This document shows positions 34,297 to 44,319 of a stretch of DNA of 64,000 nt, in pieces. The notes under the pieces were generated by a model. It did no database searches and was not told the origin of the DNA. It was given only the letters and a program-made list of their open reading frames with translations. Made by a program: the position numbers and the translations under genes. Origin of the DNA: Mycolicibacterium gilvum (lineage in GTDB: Bacteria; Actinomycetota; Actinomycetes; Mycobacteriales; Mycobacteriaceae); contig NZ_UGQM01000001.1 in NCBI RefSeq assembly GCF_900454025.1, forward strand, positions 2,728,001-2,792,000. Reading direction: 5' to 3'. Positions within the stretch are counted from its first letter, which is position 1. Each line of letters begins with the position of its first letter.

Positions 34297-34983
34297 GTGG
34301 AGAATGAGACGCTCTCGGTATCCGCGGGTCGCAAACGCGGTCGTCCGGTGGGCGCCGACTCCGAGCAGACGCGCAGGACCGTGCTGGCCGCGGCGCGGGA
34401 CATCATCGCCGAGCGCGGCTATCAGGCGACGACGTTCCAGCAGATCGCGCAGCGGGCGGGAGTGAGCCGCCCGACGCTGCACTACTACTTCGCGACACGG
34501 GAAGACCTCTACGACGCACTGCTCGCCGATGTGTGCGAGCGTCTCGGCCGGTGCGCCGCGGCGGCCGCCGGGCAGGACTCGCTGCGGGGGCAACTGGCCG
34601 CGTTCATGGCGGAGATGAACCGGCTGGCAGTCGCCGAGCCGGCGATGATGAAGCTGGTGGTGACCGCGCGGATCGATCACCACGGTGCCCGCATCGGCAC
34701 CGGTGAGGGCCGCGGGGCGGCCACCGACATCGTCTCGACCGTGCACGACTTCTACGACGCCGTCGTCCTCGCAGCCGCCGCCAGGGGCGAACTGCCTGCC
34801 GGACACGATCCCCATGCGGTGGCCGACATGCTCGCGGCGGTCTTCTGGGGGCTCGGCTTCCATGCGCGCATGCTCACGGCGGACATCGGCGTCGACGGCG
34901 TCCCCGAAGTTGCCAGGCAATTGCTGTCCGTGCTCGACAGCGGATTGCTGGACGGTGCCCTCCGGGCGCCTGCCGACGCGTGA
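34297..34983 (+). CDS. TetR-family transcriptional regulator
   Basis: A 228-residue TetR repressor. The N-terminal basic tail (GRKRGRP) and HTH (TTFQQIAQRAGVSRPTLHYYFATREDLYDAL, about residues 45-75) are clear; the C-terminal ligand domain is Ala-rich and variable. GTG 34297 fits the leaderless -10; TTG 34291 adds two residues. It stands alone between rarD and dnaE1. The target and ligand cannot be inferred; autoregulation is common in the family but no palindrome is obvious. Confidence 0.85.
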   Translation: MENETLSVSAGRKRGRPVGADSEQTRRTVLAAARDIIAERGYQATTFQQIAQRAGVSRPTLHYYFATREDLYDALLADVCERLGRCAAAAAGQDSLRGQLAAFMAEMNRLAVAEPAMMKLVVTARIDHHGARIGTGEGRGAATDIVSTVHDFYDAVVLAAAARGELPAGHDPHAVADMLAAVFWGLGFHARMLTADIGVDGVPEVARQLLSVLDSGLLDGALRAPADA

Positions 34984-35040
34984 TCTGACCAACGCGAGAC
35001 ACGTCGCCGCGACACGCCGAGCGGTGTCGGTGCGCGGCCA

Positions 35041-35055
35041 TAGACTGGCGACCCT
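35041..35055 (+). promoter_or_regulatory. -10 box for dnaE1
   Basis: TAGACT at 35041-35046 lies 9 nt before ATG 35056, giving a very short or absent leader. No Shine-Dalgarno is visible. Confidence 0.35.
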
Positions 35056-38000
35056 ATGAGCGGGTCATTCGTGCATCTCCACAACCACACCGAGTACTCG
35101 ATGCTGGACGGCGCCGCGAAGGTGAAGCCGATGCTGGCCGAGGCGCAGCGGCTGGAGATGCCCGCGATCGGGATGACCGACCACGGAAACATGTTCGGCG
35201 CCAGCGAGTTCTACAACGCCGCCACCGACACCGGGATCAAGCCGATCATCGGCATCGAGGCCTACATCGCGCCCGCGTCGCGGTTCGACACCAAGCGGGT
35301 GCTGTGGGGCGACCCGGGTCAGAAGAGTGACGACGTGTCGGGCAGCGGCTCCTACACGCACATGACGATGGTCGCCGAGAACGCGACCGGGTTGCGCAAC
35401 CTGTTCAAGCTGTCGTCGCTGGCGTCGTTCGAGGGTCAGCTCGGCAAGTGGTCCCGGATGGACGCCGAGATCATCGCCGAGCACGCCGAGGGCATCATCG
35501 CCACCACCGGTTGCCCGTCGGGGGAAGTACAGACGCGGCTGCGACTGGGCCACGACCGCGAGGCTCTCGAGGCCGCCGCCCGATGGCGCGAGATCTTCGG
35601 CCCGGAGAACTTCTTCCTGGAGTTGATGGATCACGGCCTCGACATCGAGCGCCGGGTCCGCGAGGGCCTGCTGGAGATCGGTCAGAAGCTCGGCATCCCG
35701 CCGCTGGCCACCAACGACTGCCACTACGTCACCCGCGACGCGTCCCAGAACCATGAGGCGCTGCTGTGCATCCAGACCGGCAAGACGCTGTCGGATCCCA
35801 ACCGCTTCAAGTTCGACGGCGACGGCTACTACCTGAAGTCCGCGGCGGAGATGCGCGCGCTGTGGGACGGCCAGGTGCCGGGTGCGTGCGATTCGACGCT
35901 GCTGATCGCCGAACGGGTGCAGCCCTACACCGACGTGTGGGCGCCGAAGGACCGGATGCCGGTCTTCCCGGTGCCCGAGGGGCACGATCAGGGGTCGTGG
36001 CTCACCCACGAGGTGATGGCGGGGCTGGAGCGCCGCTTCAGCGCCGCGGCGGGCGGGCAGGTGCCGCCGGAGTACATCGAGCGCGCCGACTACGAGATCA
36101 AGGTCATCTGCGACAAGGGTTTCCCGGCCTACTTCCTCATCGTGGCCGATCTGATCAACTACGCGAAGTCCGTCGGCATCCGGGTCGGGCCGGGCCGCGG
36201 TTCGGCGGCGGGCTCGCTGGTCGCGTACGCGATGGGCATCACCAACATCGACCCGATTCCGCACGGGCTGCTGTTCGAGCGCTTCCTGAACCCCGAACGC
36301 CCGTCGGCTCCCGACATCGACATCGACTTCGACGACCGTCGCCGCGGTGAGATGCTGCGCTACGCCGCCAACAAGTGGGGCAGCGACCGGGTGGCCCAGG
36401 TCATCACGTTCGGCACCATCAAAACGAAAGCCGCGCTGAAGGATTCGGCCCGCGTGCACTACGGGCAGCCGGGCTTCGCGATCGCCGACCGGATCACCAA
36501 GGCGCTACCGCCGCCGATCATGGCCAAGGACATCCCGGTCTCGGGCATCACCGACCCCACGCACGAGCGGTACAAGGAGGCCGCCGAGGTCCGCGCGTTG
36601 ATCGACACCGATCCCGACGTGCGCACCATCTACGAGACCGCCCGGGGTCTCGAAGGCCTCGTCCGCAACGCCGGTGTGCACGCCTGCGCGGTGATCATGA
36701 GCTCCGAGCCGCTCATCGACGCGATCCCGCTGTGGAAGCGCCCGCAGGACGGTGCGGTGATCACCGGGTGGGACTACCCGTCGTGTGAGGCCATCGGTCT
36801 GTTGAAGATGGACTTCCTCGGGCTGCGGAACCTGACGATCATCGGGGACTGCATCGAGAACATCAAGGCCAACAGAGGCGTCGACGTCGACCTGGAGTCG
36901 CTGGCGCTCGACGACCCGAAGGCCTACGAGCTGCTGGGCCGCGGCGACACGCTCGGGGTGTTCCAGCTCGACGGCAGCGCGATGCGGGATCTGCTGCGCC
37001 GGATGCAGCCGACCGAGTTCAACGACATCGTCGCCGTGCTGGCGCTGTACCGGCCCGGTCCGATGGGCATGAACGCCCACAACGACTACGCCGACCGCAA
37101 GAACGGCCGCCAGCCGATCAAGCCGATCCACCCCGAGCTCGAAGAACCGCTCAAGGACATCCTGGCCGAGACCTACGGCCTGATCGTCTACCAAGAGCAG
37201 ATCATGTTCATCGCGCAGAAGGTTGCCTCGTACTCGATGGGCAAGGCCGATGCGCTGCGTAAAGCCATGGGCAAGAAGAAGCTCGAGGTGCTCGAGGCCG
37301 AGTACAAGGGCTTCAAGGAGGGCATGACGGCCAACGGGTTCTCCGAGGGCGCGGTGAAGGCCCTGTGGGACACCATCCTTCCGTTCGCCGGCTACGCGTT
37401 CAACAAGTCGCATGCGGCGGGCTACGGTCTCGTGTCGTACTGGACGGCCTATCTGAAGGCGAACTATCAGGCCGAGTACATGGCGGGCCTGCTCACCTCG
37501 GTCGGAGACGACAAGGACAAGGCGGCCATCTACCTGGCGGACTGCCGGCGTCTCGGCATCACGGTGCTGCCGCCCGACGTCAACGAATCCGTGCAGAACT
37601 TCGCCTCGGTCGGTAACGACATCCGCTTCGGCCTGGGCGCTGTGCGCAACGTCGGGGCCAATGTCGTTGCCTCCCTTGTGAGTACACGTGAGGAGAAGGG
37701 TAAGTACACCGACTTCTCCGACTACCTCAACAAGATCGACATCACCGCCTGCACCAAGAAGGTGACGGAGTCGCTGATCAAGGCGGGTGCGTTCGACTCG
37801 CTCGGTCATCCCCGCAAAGGCCTGTTCCTGGTGCACACCGACGCCGTCGACTCGGTGCTCGGCACCAAGAAGGCCGAGGCGATGGGGCAGTTCGACCTCT
37901 TCGGCGGGGGTGATGATGACGGGGATACCGGTGACTCTGCGTTCACGATCAAGGTGCCCGACGAGGAGTGGGAGGACAAGCACAAGCTGGCCCTCGAGCG

Positions 38001-38607
38001 CGAGATGCTCGGGCTCTACGTGTCCGGCCATCCGCTCAACGGCATCGCCCATCTGCTGACCGCGCAGGTCGACACCCAGATCCCGGCGATCCTGGAGGGT
38101 GCGATCCCCAACGACGCGCAGGTGCGCGTCGGCGGCATCCTGGCCTCGGTCAACCGCCGCGTGAACAAGAACGGCCTGCCCTGGGCGTCGGCGCAGATCG
38201 AGGATCTCTCCGGTGGCATCGAGGTGCTGTTCTTCCCGCAGACGTACTCGATGTTCGGCGCCGAGATCGCCGATGACGTGGTGGTGCTGGTCGGCGCGAA
38301 GGTGGCCAAACGCGACGACCGGATCTCGCTGATCGCCAACGAACTGATCGTGCCGGATTTCACCAGTGCCCAGGTGAATCGGCCGGTGGCGGTGAGCCTG
38401 CCGACGCGCCAGTGCACCGTGGACAAGGTGACGGCGCTCAAGCAGGTGCTGGCACGCCATCCGGGTACCGCTCAGGTCCACCTGCGGTTGATCAGCGGGG
38501 AGCGGATCACGACGCTGGAGCTGGACCAGTCGCTGCGGGTCACACCGTCGTCGGCGTTGATGGGTGATCTGAAGGAGCTTCTGGGGCCGGGCTGCCTGGG
38601 AGGCTGA
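35056..38607 (+). CDS. dnaE1: DNA polymerase III alpha subunit DnaE1
   Basis: Main replicative polymerase (1183 residues). The N-terminal PHP domain keeps its metal-binding histidines ([24 protein letters not shown]), which is the proofreading exonuclease in mycobacteria. The C-family polymerase core carries the catalytic Asp420 and Asp422 in PDIDIDFDD. The tandem HhH and OB-fold regions are C-terminal, and the beta-clamp motif QFDLF is at 945-949. The high similarity of motifs and the neighbours ileS, lspA and ilvA identify it as DnaE1, not the mutagenic ImuC/DnaE2. It is monocistronic, with a small gene convergent at its end. Confidence 0.98.
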   Translation: MSGSFVHLHNHTEYSMLDGAAKVKPMLAEAQRLEMPAIGMTDHGNMFGASEFYNAATDTGIKPIIGIEAYIAPASRFDTKRVLWGDPGQKSDDVSGSGSYTHMTMVAENATGLRNLFKLSSLASFEGQLGKWSRMDAEIIAEHAEGIIATTGCPSGEVQTRLRLGHDREALEAAARWREIFGPENFFLELMDHGLDIERRVREGLLEIGQKLGIPPLATNDCHYVTRDASQNHEALLCIQTGKTLSDPNRFKFDGDGYYLKSAAEMRALWDGQVPGACDSTLLIAERVQPYTDVWAPKDRMPVFPVPEGHDQGSWLTHEVMAGLERRFSAAAGGQVPPEYIERADYEIKVICDKGFPAYFLIVADLINYAKSVGIRVGPGRGSAAGSLVAYAMGITNIDPIPHGLLFERFLNPERPSAPDIDIDFDDRRRGEMLRYAANKWGSDRVAQVITFGTIKTKAALKDSARVHYGQPGFAIADRITKALPPPIMAKDIPVSGITDPTHERYKEAAEVRALIDTDPDVRTIYETARGLEGLVRNAGVHACAVIMSSEPLIDAIPLWKRPQDGAVITGWDYPSCEAIGLLKMDFLGLRNLTIIGDCIENIKANRGVDVDLESLALDDPKAYELLGRGDTLGVFQLDGSAMRDLLRRMQPTEFNDIVAVLALYRPGPMGMNAHNDYADRKNGRQPIKPIHPELEEPLKDILAETYGLIVYQEQIMFIAQKVASYSMGKADALRKAMGKKKLEVLEAEYKGFKEGMTANGFSEGAVKALWDTILPFAGYAFNKSHAAGYGLVSYWTAYLKANYQAEYMAGLLTSVGDDKDKAAIYLADCRRLGITVLPPDVNESVQNFASVGNDIRFGLGAVRNVGANVVASLVSTREEKGKYTDFSDYLNKIDITACTKKVTESLIKAGAFDSLGHPRKGLFLVHTDAVDSVLGTKKAEAMGQFDLFGGGDDDGDTGDSAFTIKVPDEEWEDKHKLALEREMLGLYVSGHPLNGIAHLLTAQVDTQIPAILEGAIPNDAQVRVGGILASVNRRVNKNGLPWASAQIEDLSGGIEVLFFPQTYSMFGAEIADDVVVLVGAKVAKRDDRISLIANELIVPDFTSAQVNRPVAVSLPTRQCTVDKVTALKQVLARHPGTAQVHLRLISGERITTLELDQSLRVTPSSALMGDLKELLGPGCLGG

Positions 38608-38629
38608 ACCGGCTCAGCGGGGAATGTCT

Positions 38630-38860
38630 CTACCGTGACGAGCGGTGGAAAGCGCCGAGCGCGAGCCACAACGCCGTCGTGACACCGGCGGCCGACAGCA
38701 CGGCAGGGCCTGCGGAAGCCGTCACGACACCCACGGTGACCAGCACAAATGCGCCGATCAGCAGGGCAAACACCTTGTAGGCGGGCCAGGGCACCCCGGC
38801 GATCGAGATCGTCGACGCCGGCCTGGCCTGCGCGTCCTGGAAGCGCTCGGCGGTCGTCAT
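38630..38860 (-). CDS. Small two-helix membrane protein
   Basis: A 76-residue protein: a short polar N-terminus, two hydrophobic segments (about residues 28-46 and 50-68) and a basic end (HRSSR). ATG 38860 is chosen; an upstream in-frame ATG extends it by 15 residues with no better signal. I do not recognise it, and size and hydrophobicity make it a plausible but weakly supported gene. It is convergent with dnaE1 and divergent from ilvA. Confidence 0.6.
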   Translation of the reverse strand: MTTAERFQDAQARPASTISIAGVPWPAYKVFALLIGAFVLVTVGVVTASAGPAVLSAAGVTTALWLALGAFHRSSR

Positions 38861-38998
38861 GGATTCACGATAGCTCTCAGTAAAGTTTTCGGCCACCCGA
38901 AACACGGGTTACGGACTGACCTATTTCGTTAGTTCGACTATTCGGTTGGCGACGGAACTCATTTTTGAAGAGCCGGTCCGCGGTGGCACCATTGTCGG
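38861..38998. promoter_or_regulatory. Divergent intergenic region before ilvA
   Basis: 138 bp, richer in A and T than the surroundings. It includes one inverted repeat, TTTCGG-CCAC-CCGAAA (38887-38902). No attenuator-like leader peptide rich in Ile, Val or Leu codons and no T-box motif was found, so the control of ilvA is not visible here. Confidence 0.3.
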
Positions 38999-40288
38999 GT
39001 GTCCGCCGAGCTGAGCCAGAGTCCCCGGATAGATCCCGCGACGCCGCTGCGCGCCGCGGACATCGACGAGGCCGCCCAGCGAATCTCGGGGCTGGTGAGC
39101 CGGACCCCGCTGCAGTTCTGTGACCGCCTCTCGGAGATCACCGGCGCGACGGTGTACCTGAAGCGCGAGGACCTGCAGGCCGTGCGGTCCTACAAGTTGC
39201 GCGGCGCCTACAACCTGCTGATGCAGCTCACCCCCGAGGAGAAGGCGGCGGGTGTCGTCTGCTCGTCGGCGGGCAACCACGCGCAGGGCTTCGCGCTGGC
39301 GTGCCGCTCGATGGGCATCCACGGCCGCGTCTATGTTCCGGCGAAGACCCCGAGGCAGAAGCGCGACAGGATCCGCTACCACGGCGGCGACTTCATCGAG
39401 TTGATCGTCGGCGGCAAGACCTACGACATGGCGGCGCAGGCGGCCCTCGACGACGTGGCCCGTACCGGCGCGACCCTCGTTCCGCCCTACGACGACCTGC
39501 GCACCATGGCCGGGCAGGGCACCATCGCGGTCGAGATCCTCGACGAGCTCGGAAGTGAGCCCGACCTGGTCGTCGTCCCGGTCGGCGGCGGCGGCTGCAT
39601 CAGCGGCATGACGACCTATCTCGCGGAGCGGACGGCGACCACCTCGGTGCTCGGCGTCGAGCCGGCCGGCGCCGCGTCGTTCGTGGCCGCACTCGCCAAC
39701 GGCACGCCGGTGACGCTGGAGCACGTCGACCAGTTCGTCGACGGCGCCGCCGTCGCCCGGGCCGGCGCCAAACCGTTCGAGGCGTTGAGGGCGGCGGGGG
39801 ACATGGTGTCGATGACGACCGTCGACGAGGGCGCGGTGTGCACCGCGATGCTCGGTCTGTATCAGAACGAGGGGATCATCGCCGAGCCCGCCGGCGCGCT
39901 GTCGGTGGCCGCGTTGCTCGACGCCGACATCGAACCCGGGTCCACCGTGGTGTGCCTGATCTCGGGTGGCAACAACGATGTCTCCCGGTACGGCGAGGTG
40001 CTCGAGCGTTCCCTGGTGCACCTGGGTCTCAAGCACTACTTCCTCGTCGACTTCCCGCAGGAACCCGGGGCGCTGCGCAGGTTCCTCGACGAGGTCCTCG
40101 GCCCCAACGACGACATCACGCTGTTCGAGTACGTCAAACGCAACAACCGCGAGACCGGCGAGGCACTGGTCGGCATCGAGATGGCCAACGCCTCCGATCT
40201 CGACGGTCTGCTCGCACGCATGCAATCCTCGGAGTGCCATATCGAGCTGCTCGAACCGGGCTCGCCGACCTACCGCTACCTGACCTGA
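38999..40288 (+). CDS. ilvA: Threonine ammonia-lyase (biosynthetic)
   Basis: PLP enzyme that deaminates threonine to 2-oxobutyrate, the first step to isoleucine (429 residues). PLP Lys lies in REDLQAVRSYKLRGAYN near residue 62, and the phosphate-binding GGGG loop (VPVGGGGCISG) is near 200. The C-terminal ACT-like regulatory domain (HYFLVDFPQEPGALRRFLDEVLG, about 347-429) is single, as in mycobacterial IlvA, and would bind isoleucine for feedback. GTG 38999 is used. Convergent with treZ. Confidence 0.96.
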   Translation: MSAELSQSPRIDPATPLRAADIDEAAQRISGLVSRTPLQFCDRLSEITGATVYLKREDLQAVRSYKLRGAYNLLMQLTPEEKAAGVVCSSAGNHAQGFALACRSMGIHGRVYVPAKTPRQKRDRIRYHGGDFIELIVGGKTYDMAAQAALDDVARTGATLVPPYDDLRTMAGQGTIAVEILDELGSEPDLVVVPVGGGGCISGMTTYLAERTATTSVLGVEPAGAASFVAALANGTPVTLEHVDQFVDGAAVARAGAKPFEALRAAGDMVSMTTVDEGAVCTAMLGLYQNEGIIAEPAGALSVAALLDADIEPGSTVVCLISGGNNDVSRYGEVLERSLVHLGLKHYFLVDFPQEPGALRRFLDEVLGPNDDITLFEYVKRNNRETGEALVGIEMANASDLDGLLARMQSSECHIELLEPGSPTYRYLT

Positions 40289-40291
40289 CCG

Positions 40292-42025
40292 CTAGCCGGT
40301 GCGGCGCAGCACCGCGACGCTGTGACCGCCCAGACGTGCGGTCTCGTTCCCGACCGTCGGTTCGTCCCAGGCCAGCACGACGTCTCCGGCGACCGGGACG
40401 TCGACGGGTTCGGCGCCGAGATTGCACGCGATCGACAGCCCGCCGCGATGCATCACCAGCCAGCGCGCGTCCTCGTCGTAGTCGACGCGCAGGTGGTCCA
40501 GCCACGGGTCGGCCATGTCGGATTCGCTGCGTCGCAAGGTGATCAGATCCCGGTAGAAACCCAGCAGCCGGGCGTGGTCACCGCCGTCCTTCTCGTCCCA
40601 GTGCAGCTTGGACCGTTCGAAGGTCGCCGGATCTTGGGGATCCGGGATCTCGTCGGCGTCCCATCCGTGCTCGGCGAACTCCCGTTTGCGTCCCTCGGCG
40701 GTGGCGCGGGCCAGCTCCGGCTCGGGATGGGAGCTGAAGAACTGGAACGGCGACGACGACGCCCACTCCTCGCCCATGAAAAGCATTGCGGTATACGGCG
40801 ATCCGAGCGCCAGCGCAGCCTTGACGGCCAGCTGTCCGGTGGTCAGGTTCTGCGAGGGGCGGTCGCCGATCGCCCGGTTGCCGACCTGGTCGTGGGTCAG
40901 GGTGTAGGCCAGCAGCCTGGTGGCGGGGATCGTCGCCGTGTCCAGGGGACGGCCGTGGCGCCGGCCCCGGAACGTCGAGAACGTTCCGGCGTGGAAGTAG
41001 CCGTGGCGCAGGGTGTCCGCCAGCGTGGCCACCGCCCCGAAATCCCCGTAATAGCCCTGGCGCTCGCCGGACACGGCCGAGTGGATCGCGTGATGGATGT
41101 CGTCGTCCCACTGGGCCGTCATTCCCAGGCCGCCCTGGTCGCGCGGGGTGATCAACCGGGGATCGTTCATGTCGCTTTCGGCGACCAGCGACAGCGGCCG
41201 CCCGAGCTCTGTTGCCAGGGAATCGGTTTCGGCCGACAACTCCTCCAGGATGTGCACCGCGGTGGTGTCCACCAGCGCATGCACCGCGTCCAGGCGCAGC
41301 CCGTCGGCGTGGAAGTCGCGCATCCAGCGCAACGCGCAGTCGAGGATGTAGCGGCGCACCTCGTCGGCTCCGGCATCGGCGATGTTGATCGACTCACCCC
41401 ACGGGTTCGATCCACTCGACAGGTACGGACCGAACTTCGGCAGGTAGTTGCCGGACGGGCCGAGGTGGTTGAAGACCGCGTCGATCAGCACGCCGAGACC
41501 ACGGGCGTGGCAGGCATCGACGAAGCGGACCAGTCCGTCGGGGCCGCCGTACGGTTCGTGCACCGCGTACCAGAGCACGCCGTCGTAGCCCCAGCCGTGG
41601 GTGCCGCTGAACGCGTTGACCGGCATCACCTCGACGAAGTCGACCCCGAGATCGACCAGGTAGTCCAGCTTTTCGATGGCTGAGTCGAACGTGCCACCGG
41701 GGGTGAAGGTGCCGATGTGCAGCTCGTAGATGACCGCGCCCTCGATCGAGCGACCCTGCCATCCGGCGTCGGTCCAGCCGTCCGACGGCGGGCTCCACAA
41801 CTGCGAGCGTTCGTGGACGCCGTCGGGCTGCCGCGCCGAGCGCGGATCGGGCAACACTGCCGGGTCGTCGTCGAGCAGGAACCCGTAGCGGGCCTGCGGG
41901 GCCGCGTCGACGGTGGCCCGCCACCAGCCGTCCTCGTCCCGCGTCATCGGATGAGCGGTTCCGTCGACGTCCAGGCGGACCCGCTGCGGCAGCGGTGCCC
42001 ACACCGCGAACTCGTGGTCGGTCAT
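40292..42025 (-). CDS. treZ: Maltooligosyl-trehalose trehalohydrolase TreZ
   Basis: GH13 enzyme that releases trehalose from maltooligosyl-trehalose made by TreY (577 residues). An N-terminal E-set domain (EFAVWAPLPQRVRLDV) precedes a TIM barrel with the catalytic segments DGLRLDAVHALVD (nucleophile Asp) and LVAESDMNDPR (acid/base Glu), and DHVGNRAIG-like TLTHDQVGNRAIGDR. ATG 42025 overlaps the treY stop (ATGA). It is last in the four-gene minus-strand operon acyltransferase-treX-treY-treZ. Confidence 0.96.
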   Translation of the reverse strand: MTDHEFAVWAPLPQRVRLDVDGTAHPMTRDEDGWWRATVDAAPQARYGFLLDDDPAVLPDPRSARQPDGVHERSQLWSPPSDGWTDAGWQGRSIEGAVIYELHIGTFTPGGTFDSAIEKLDYLVDLGVDFVEVMPVNAFSGTHGWGYDGVLWYAVHEPYGGPDGLVRFVDACHARGLGVLIDAVFNHLGPSGNYLPKFGPYLSSGSNPWGESINIADAGADEVRRYILDCALRWMRDFHADGLRLDAVHALVDTTAVHILEELSAETDSLATELGRPLSLVAESDMNDPRLITPRDQGGLGMTAQWDDDIHHAIHSAVSGERQGYYGDFGAVATLADTLRHGYFHAGTFSTFRGRRHGRPLDTATIPATRLLAYTLTHDQVGNRAIGDRPSQNLTTGQLAVKAALALGSPYTAMLFMGEEWASSSPFQFFSSHPEPELARATAEGRKREFAEHGWDADEIPDPQDPATFERSKLHWDEKDGGDHARLLGFYRDLITLRRSESDMADPWLDHLRVDYDEDARWLVMHRGGLSIACNLGAEPVDVPVAGDVVLAWDEPTVGNETARLGGHSVAVLRRTG

Positions 42026-44319
42026 CAGGTCCTCACCAGCAGTGCGACGGGAAGGTCGGCGAACAGGTCGGCCGCAGGCACGGCACCGGTGTGGGTAACG
42101 CCTGTCAGCCGGTCGGTCCACGTGCCGTCGGGAAGCGTCAGGGTCGTCGCGCCCCAACCGGTTTCGGCCAGTCTCACCGTCCATCGGCTCGCTGCGACGA
42201 GGACATCCTCCCCGCGCAGATAGGCCACCAGGTGCGTGGCGTGCTCGCCGCTCGCCGACAACGGGCGGTGCCCACCGGACAGGAACGTATCGGGCCGCTC
42301 CGCGCGCGCCTGCAACGCCGCGCGCACGACGCGCATCTTCGGGTGGTCGAGGCTCTGCAGCGCCTTCCTGCGCGCCCCGTAGTCGACCGGCCGACGATTG
42401 TCCGGGTCGACCAGGCTGTCCTCCCAGAGTTCGGTGCCCTGGTAGATGTCCGGGACGCCGGGCGCGGTCAGCGCGATCAGCTTCTGGCCGAGGGCGTCAC
42501 TGCGTCCGTGCGGATCGAGGCGGGCGACCAACGCGCTGAGCTCGACGCCGACCGGTCCGTCGATGATCGAGTCGAGCCAGGTGTGAACCGCCCCCTCGAA
42601 TGCCTCGTCGGGGTCGTTCCACGTGGTGTGCAGTGCCGCCTCGCGGATCGCCTTCTCGGCATAGCCGTGCAGGCGCTGCCGATGCTCGTCGGTCACCGCG
42701 CCATCGGCCGGCCATACTCCGAAGATGTTCTGCCACAGGAACAATCCGGTCGACCGGTCAGGGGACGGTGTGCCCGACTCCCAGCCCTGCACCATCTCCG
42801 CCCACAGCGACGGCACCTGCGACAGCACGCCGATGCGGGCCCGCACGTCCTCACCGCGTTTGGTGTCGTGGGTGGTCAGCGTCGTCATCGCGTCCGGCCA
42901 CAGGTGTGCCCGCACGGCGGCGCGCTGGTGGAACTCGGCGGCGCTGACCCCGAAACGTTCGGGCTCCCCACCGACCTCGTTGAGCGACACCAGCCGGGCA
43001 TCGCGGTAGAACAGGCAGTCCTCCATCGACTTCGCCGTCGCCGCACCGCACAGCTGCTGGAGCCGGACCGACACCTCGACGCTGACCTCCAGTGCCGTGG
43101 CCAGAAGCGCGAGAGGCTCGGCGAGGTCCGGGTTCTCGGCCACGGTGTCGGACATCGCGACGGGCAGCACCGCCGACAACGCCTGATAGTCGGACCGGTA
43201 CACACCGATGTGGCTCAGCAGCGCTGCGATCGAGGACCCGAGCAGTTCGTGATCGGATCCGGTGGCGGCGATCACGGCGCGGCACAGCCGGGCGAGCTCG
43301 CTGGACAGTGTCGTCGTGACGGCCTCGACCTTCAGGCGGCGTGCTTCACGCTCGGCGTCGGACGGTGTCGCGCCCGCGGCTTCGACGAGTTCGGTGAGGG
43401 ACCGGAGTCCGGTGGGGTCGACGAACAGACCACCGTTCTCCCGCAACGCATCGTACCCGGTGGTCCCGGCCACGGGCAGCGTGGTGTCCAGGGCCTCGTC
43501 GACCGCGAGGATCTTCTCGATCACGATCCACGCATCCGGCCCGGTGAGCTCGCGCAACCAGACGAGATAGCCTGCGGGATCGGATAATCCGTCGGGATGG
43601 TCGATGCGGATTCCGTCGACGAGACCCTCGTCGAACCATCGCTTCACCTCGGCGTGGGAGGCGTCGAACACCGCACGGTCCTCCTGGCGGATGCCTGCCA
43701 GTGACGTGATGGAGAAGAAGCGGCGGTAGCCACAGACGTTGTGGCGCCAGCCGATCAGCTTGTAGTGCTGGCGGTCGTGCACCTGCGCGCCGGTGCCGTC
43801 CCCGGTGCCCGGTGCGATCGGCCATGTCCGGTCTCCGAGCCGGAGCACGTCGCCGTCGACCTCGAGATCGGCGACGTCGTCGTCGGAACCCAGGACCGGC
43901 AACACGATTCGGCCGTCGGGGTCCAGGGTCCAGTCGACATCGAAATAAGAGCAGTACGTCGAACTCCGGCCGTGGGTGAGCAGGTCCCACCACCACGCGT
44001 TCTGGGTCGGGTCGTCGACGCCCACGTGATTCGGCACGATGTCGACGATCAGTCCCAGGCCGGCCGCGCGCGCCGTCGCCGCCAGTCGCGCAAAGCCTTC
44101 CGGGCCACCGAGTTCGGCGGAGATCGTGGTCGGGTCGGTGACGTCGTAGCCGTGGCTGGAGCCGACACCCGCGGTCAGGATGGGGGACAGGTAGAGGTGG
44201 GAGACCCCGAGGTCTGCCAGATAGTCGACGAGCTTCTCGGCGTCGGCGAAGGTGAACGCCTCGCCGCTGGCCGGGCCGCGCATCTGCAGGCGGTAGGTCG
44301 AGAGCACGGTCATGGTCAC
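42025..44319 (-). CDS. treY: Maltooligosyl-trehalose synthase TreY
   Basis: GH13 isomerase that converts the reducing-end alpha-1,4 bond of maltodextrins into alpha,alpha-1,1, giving maltooligosyl-trehalose (764 residues). Family blocks include STYRLQMRGPASGEAFTFADAEKLVDYLADLGVSHLYLSPIL at the N-terminus, DIVPNHVGVDDP and VDGIRIDHPDGLSDPAGYL, and LTTHDTKRGEDVRAR near residue 480. GTG 44319 overlaps the treX stop as GTGA; ATG 44313 is an alternative. With TreX and TreZ this forms the glycogen-to-trehalose route. Confidence 0.96.
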   Translation of the reverse strand: MTMTVLSTYRLQMRGPASGEAFTFADAEKLVDYLADLGVSHLYLSPILTAGVGSSHGYDVTDPTTISAELGGPEGFARLAATARAAGLGLIVDIVPNHVGVDDPTQNAWWWDLLTHGRSSTYCSYFDVDWTLDPDGRIVLPVLGSDDDVADLEVDGDVLRLGDRTWPIAPGTGDGTGAQVHDRQHYKLIGWRHNVCGYRRFFSITSLAGIRQEDRAVFDASHAEVKRWFDEGLVDGIRIDHPDGLSDPAGYLVWLRELTGPDAWIVIEKILAVDEALDTTLPVAGTTGYDALRENGGLFVDPTGLRSLTELVEAAGATPSDAEREARRLKVEAVTTTLSSELARLCRAVIAATGSDHELLGSSIAALLSHIGVYRSDYQALSAVLPVAMSDTVAENPDLAEPLALLATALEVSVEVSVRLQQLCGAATAKSMEDCLFYRDARLVSLNEVGGEPERFGVSAAEFHQRAAVRAHLWPDAMTTLTTHDTKRGEDVRARIGVLSQVPSLWAEMVQGWESGTPSPDRSTGLFLWQNIFGVWPADGAVTDEHRQRLHGYAEKAIREAALHTTWNDPDEAFEGAVHTWLDSIIDGPVGVELSALVARLDPHGRSDALGQKLIALTAPGVPDIYQGTELWEDSLVDPDNRRPVDYGARRKALQSLDHPKMRVVRAALQARAERPDTFLSGGHRPLSASGEHATHLVAYLRGEDVLVAASRWTVRLAETGWGATTLTLPDGTWTDRLTGVTHTGAVPAADLFADLPVALLVRT

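Noticed and set aside
38861..38998. Attenuator or T-box before ilvA
   Set aside because: No leader peptide with Ile codons, no T-box core and no terminator hairpin.
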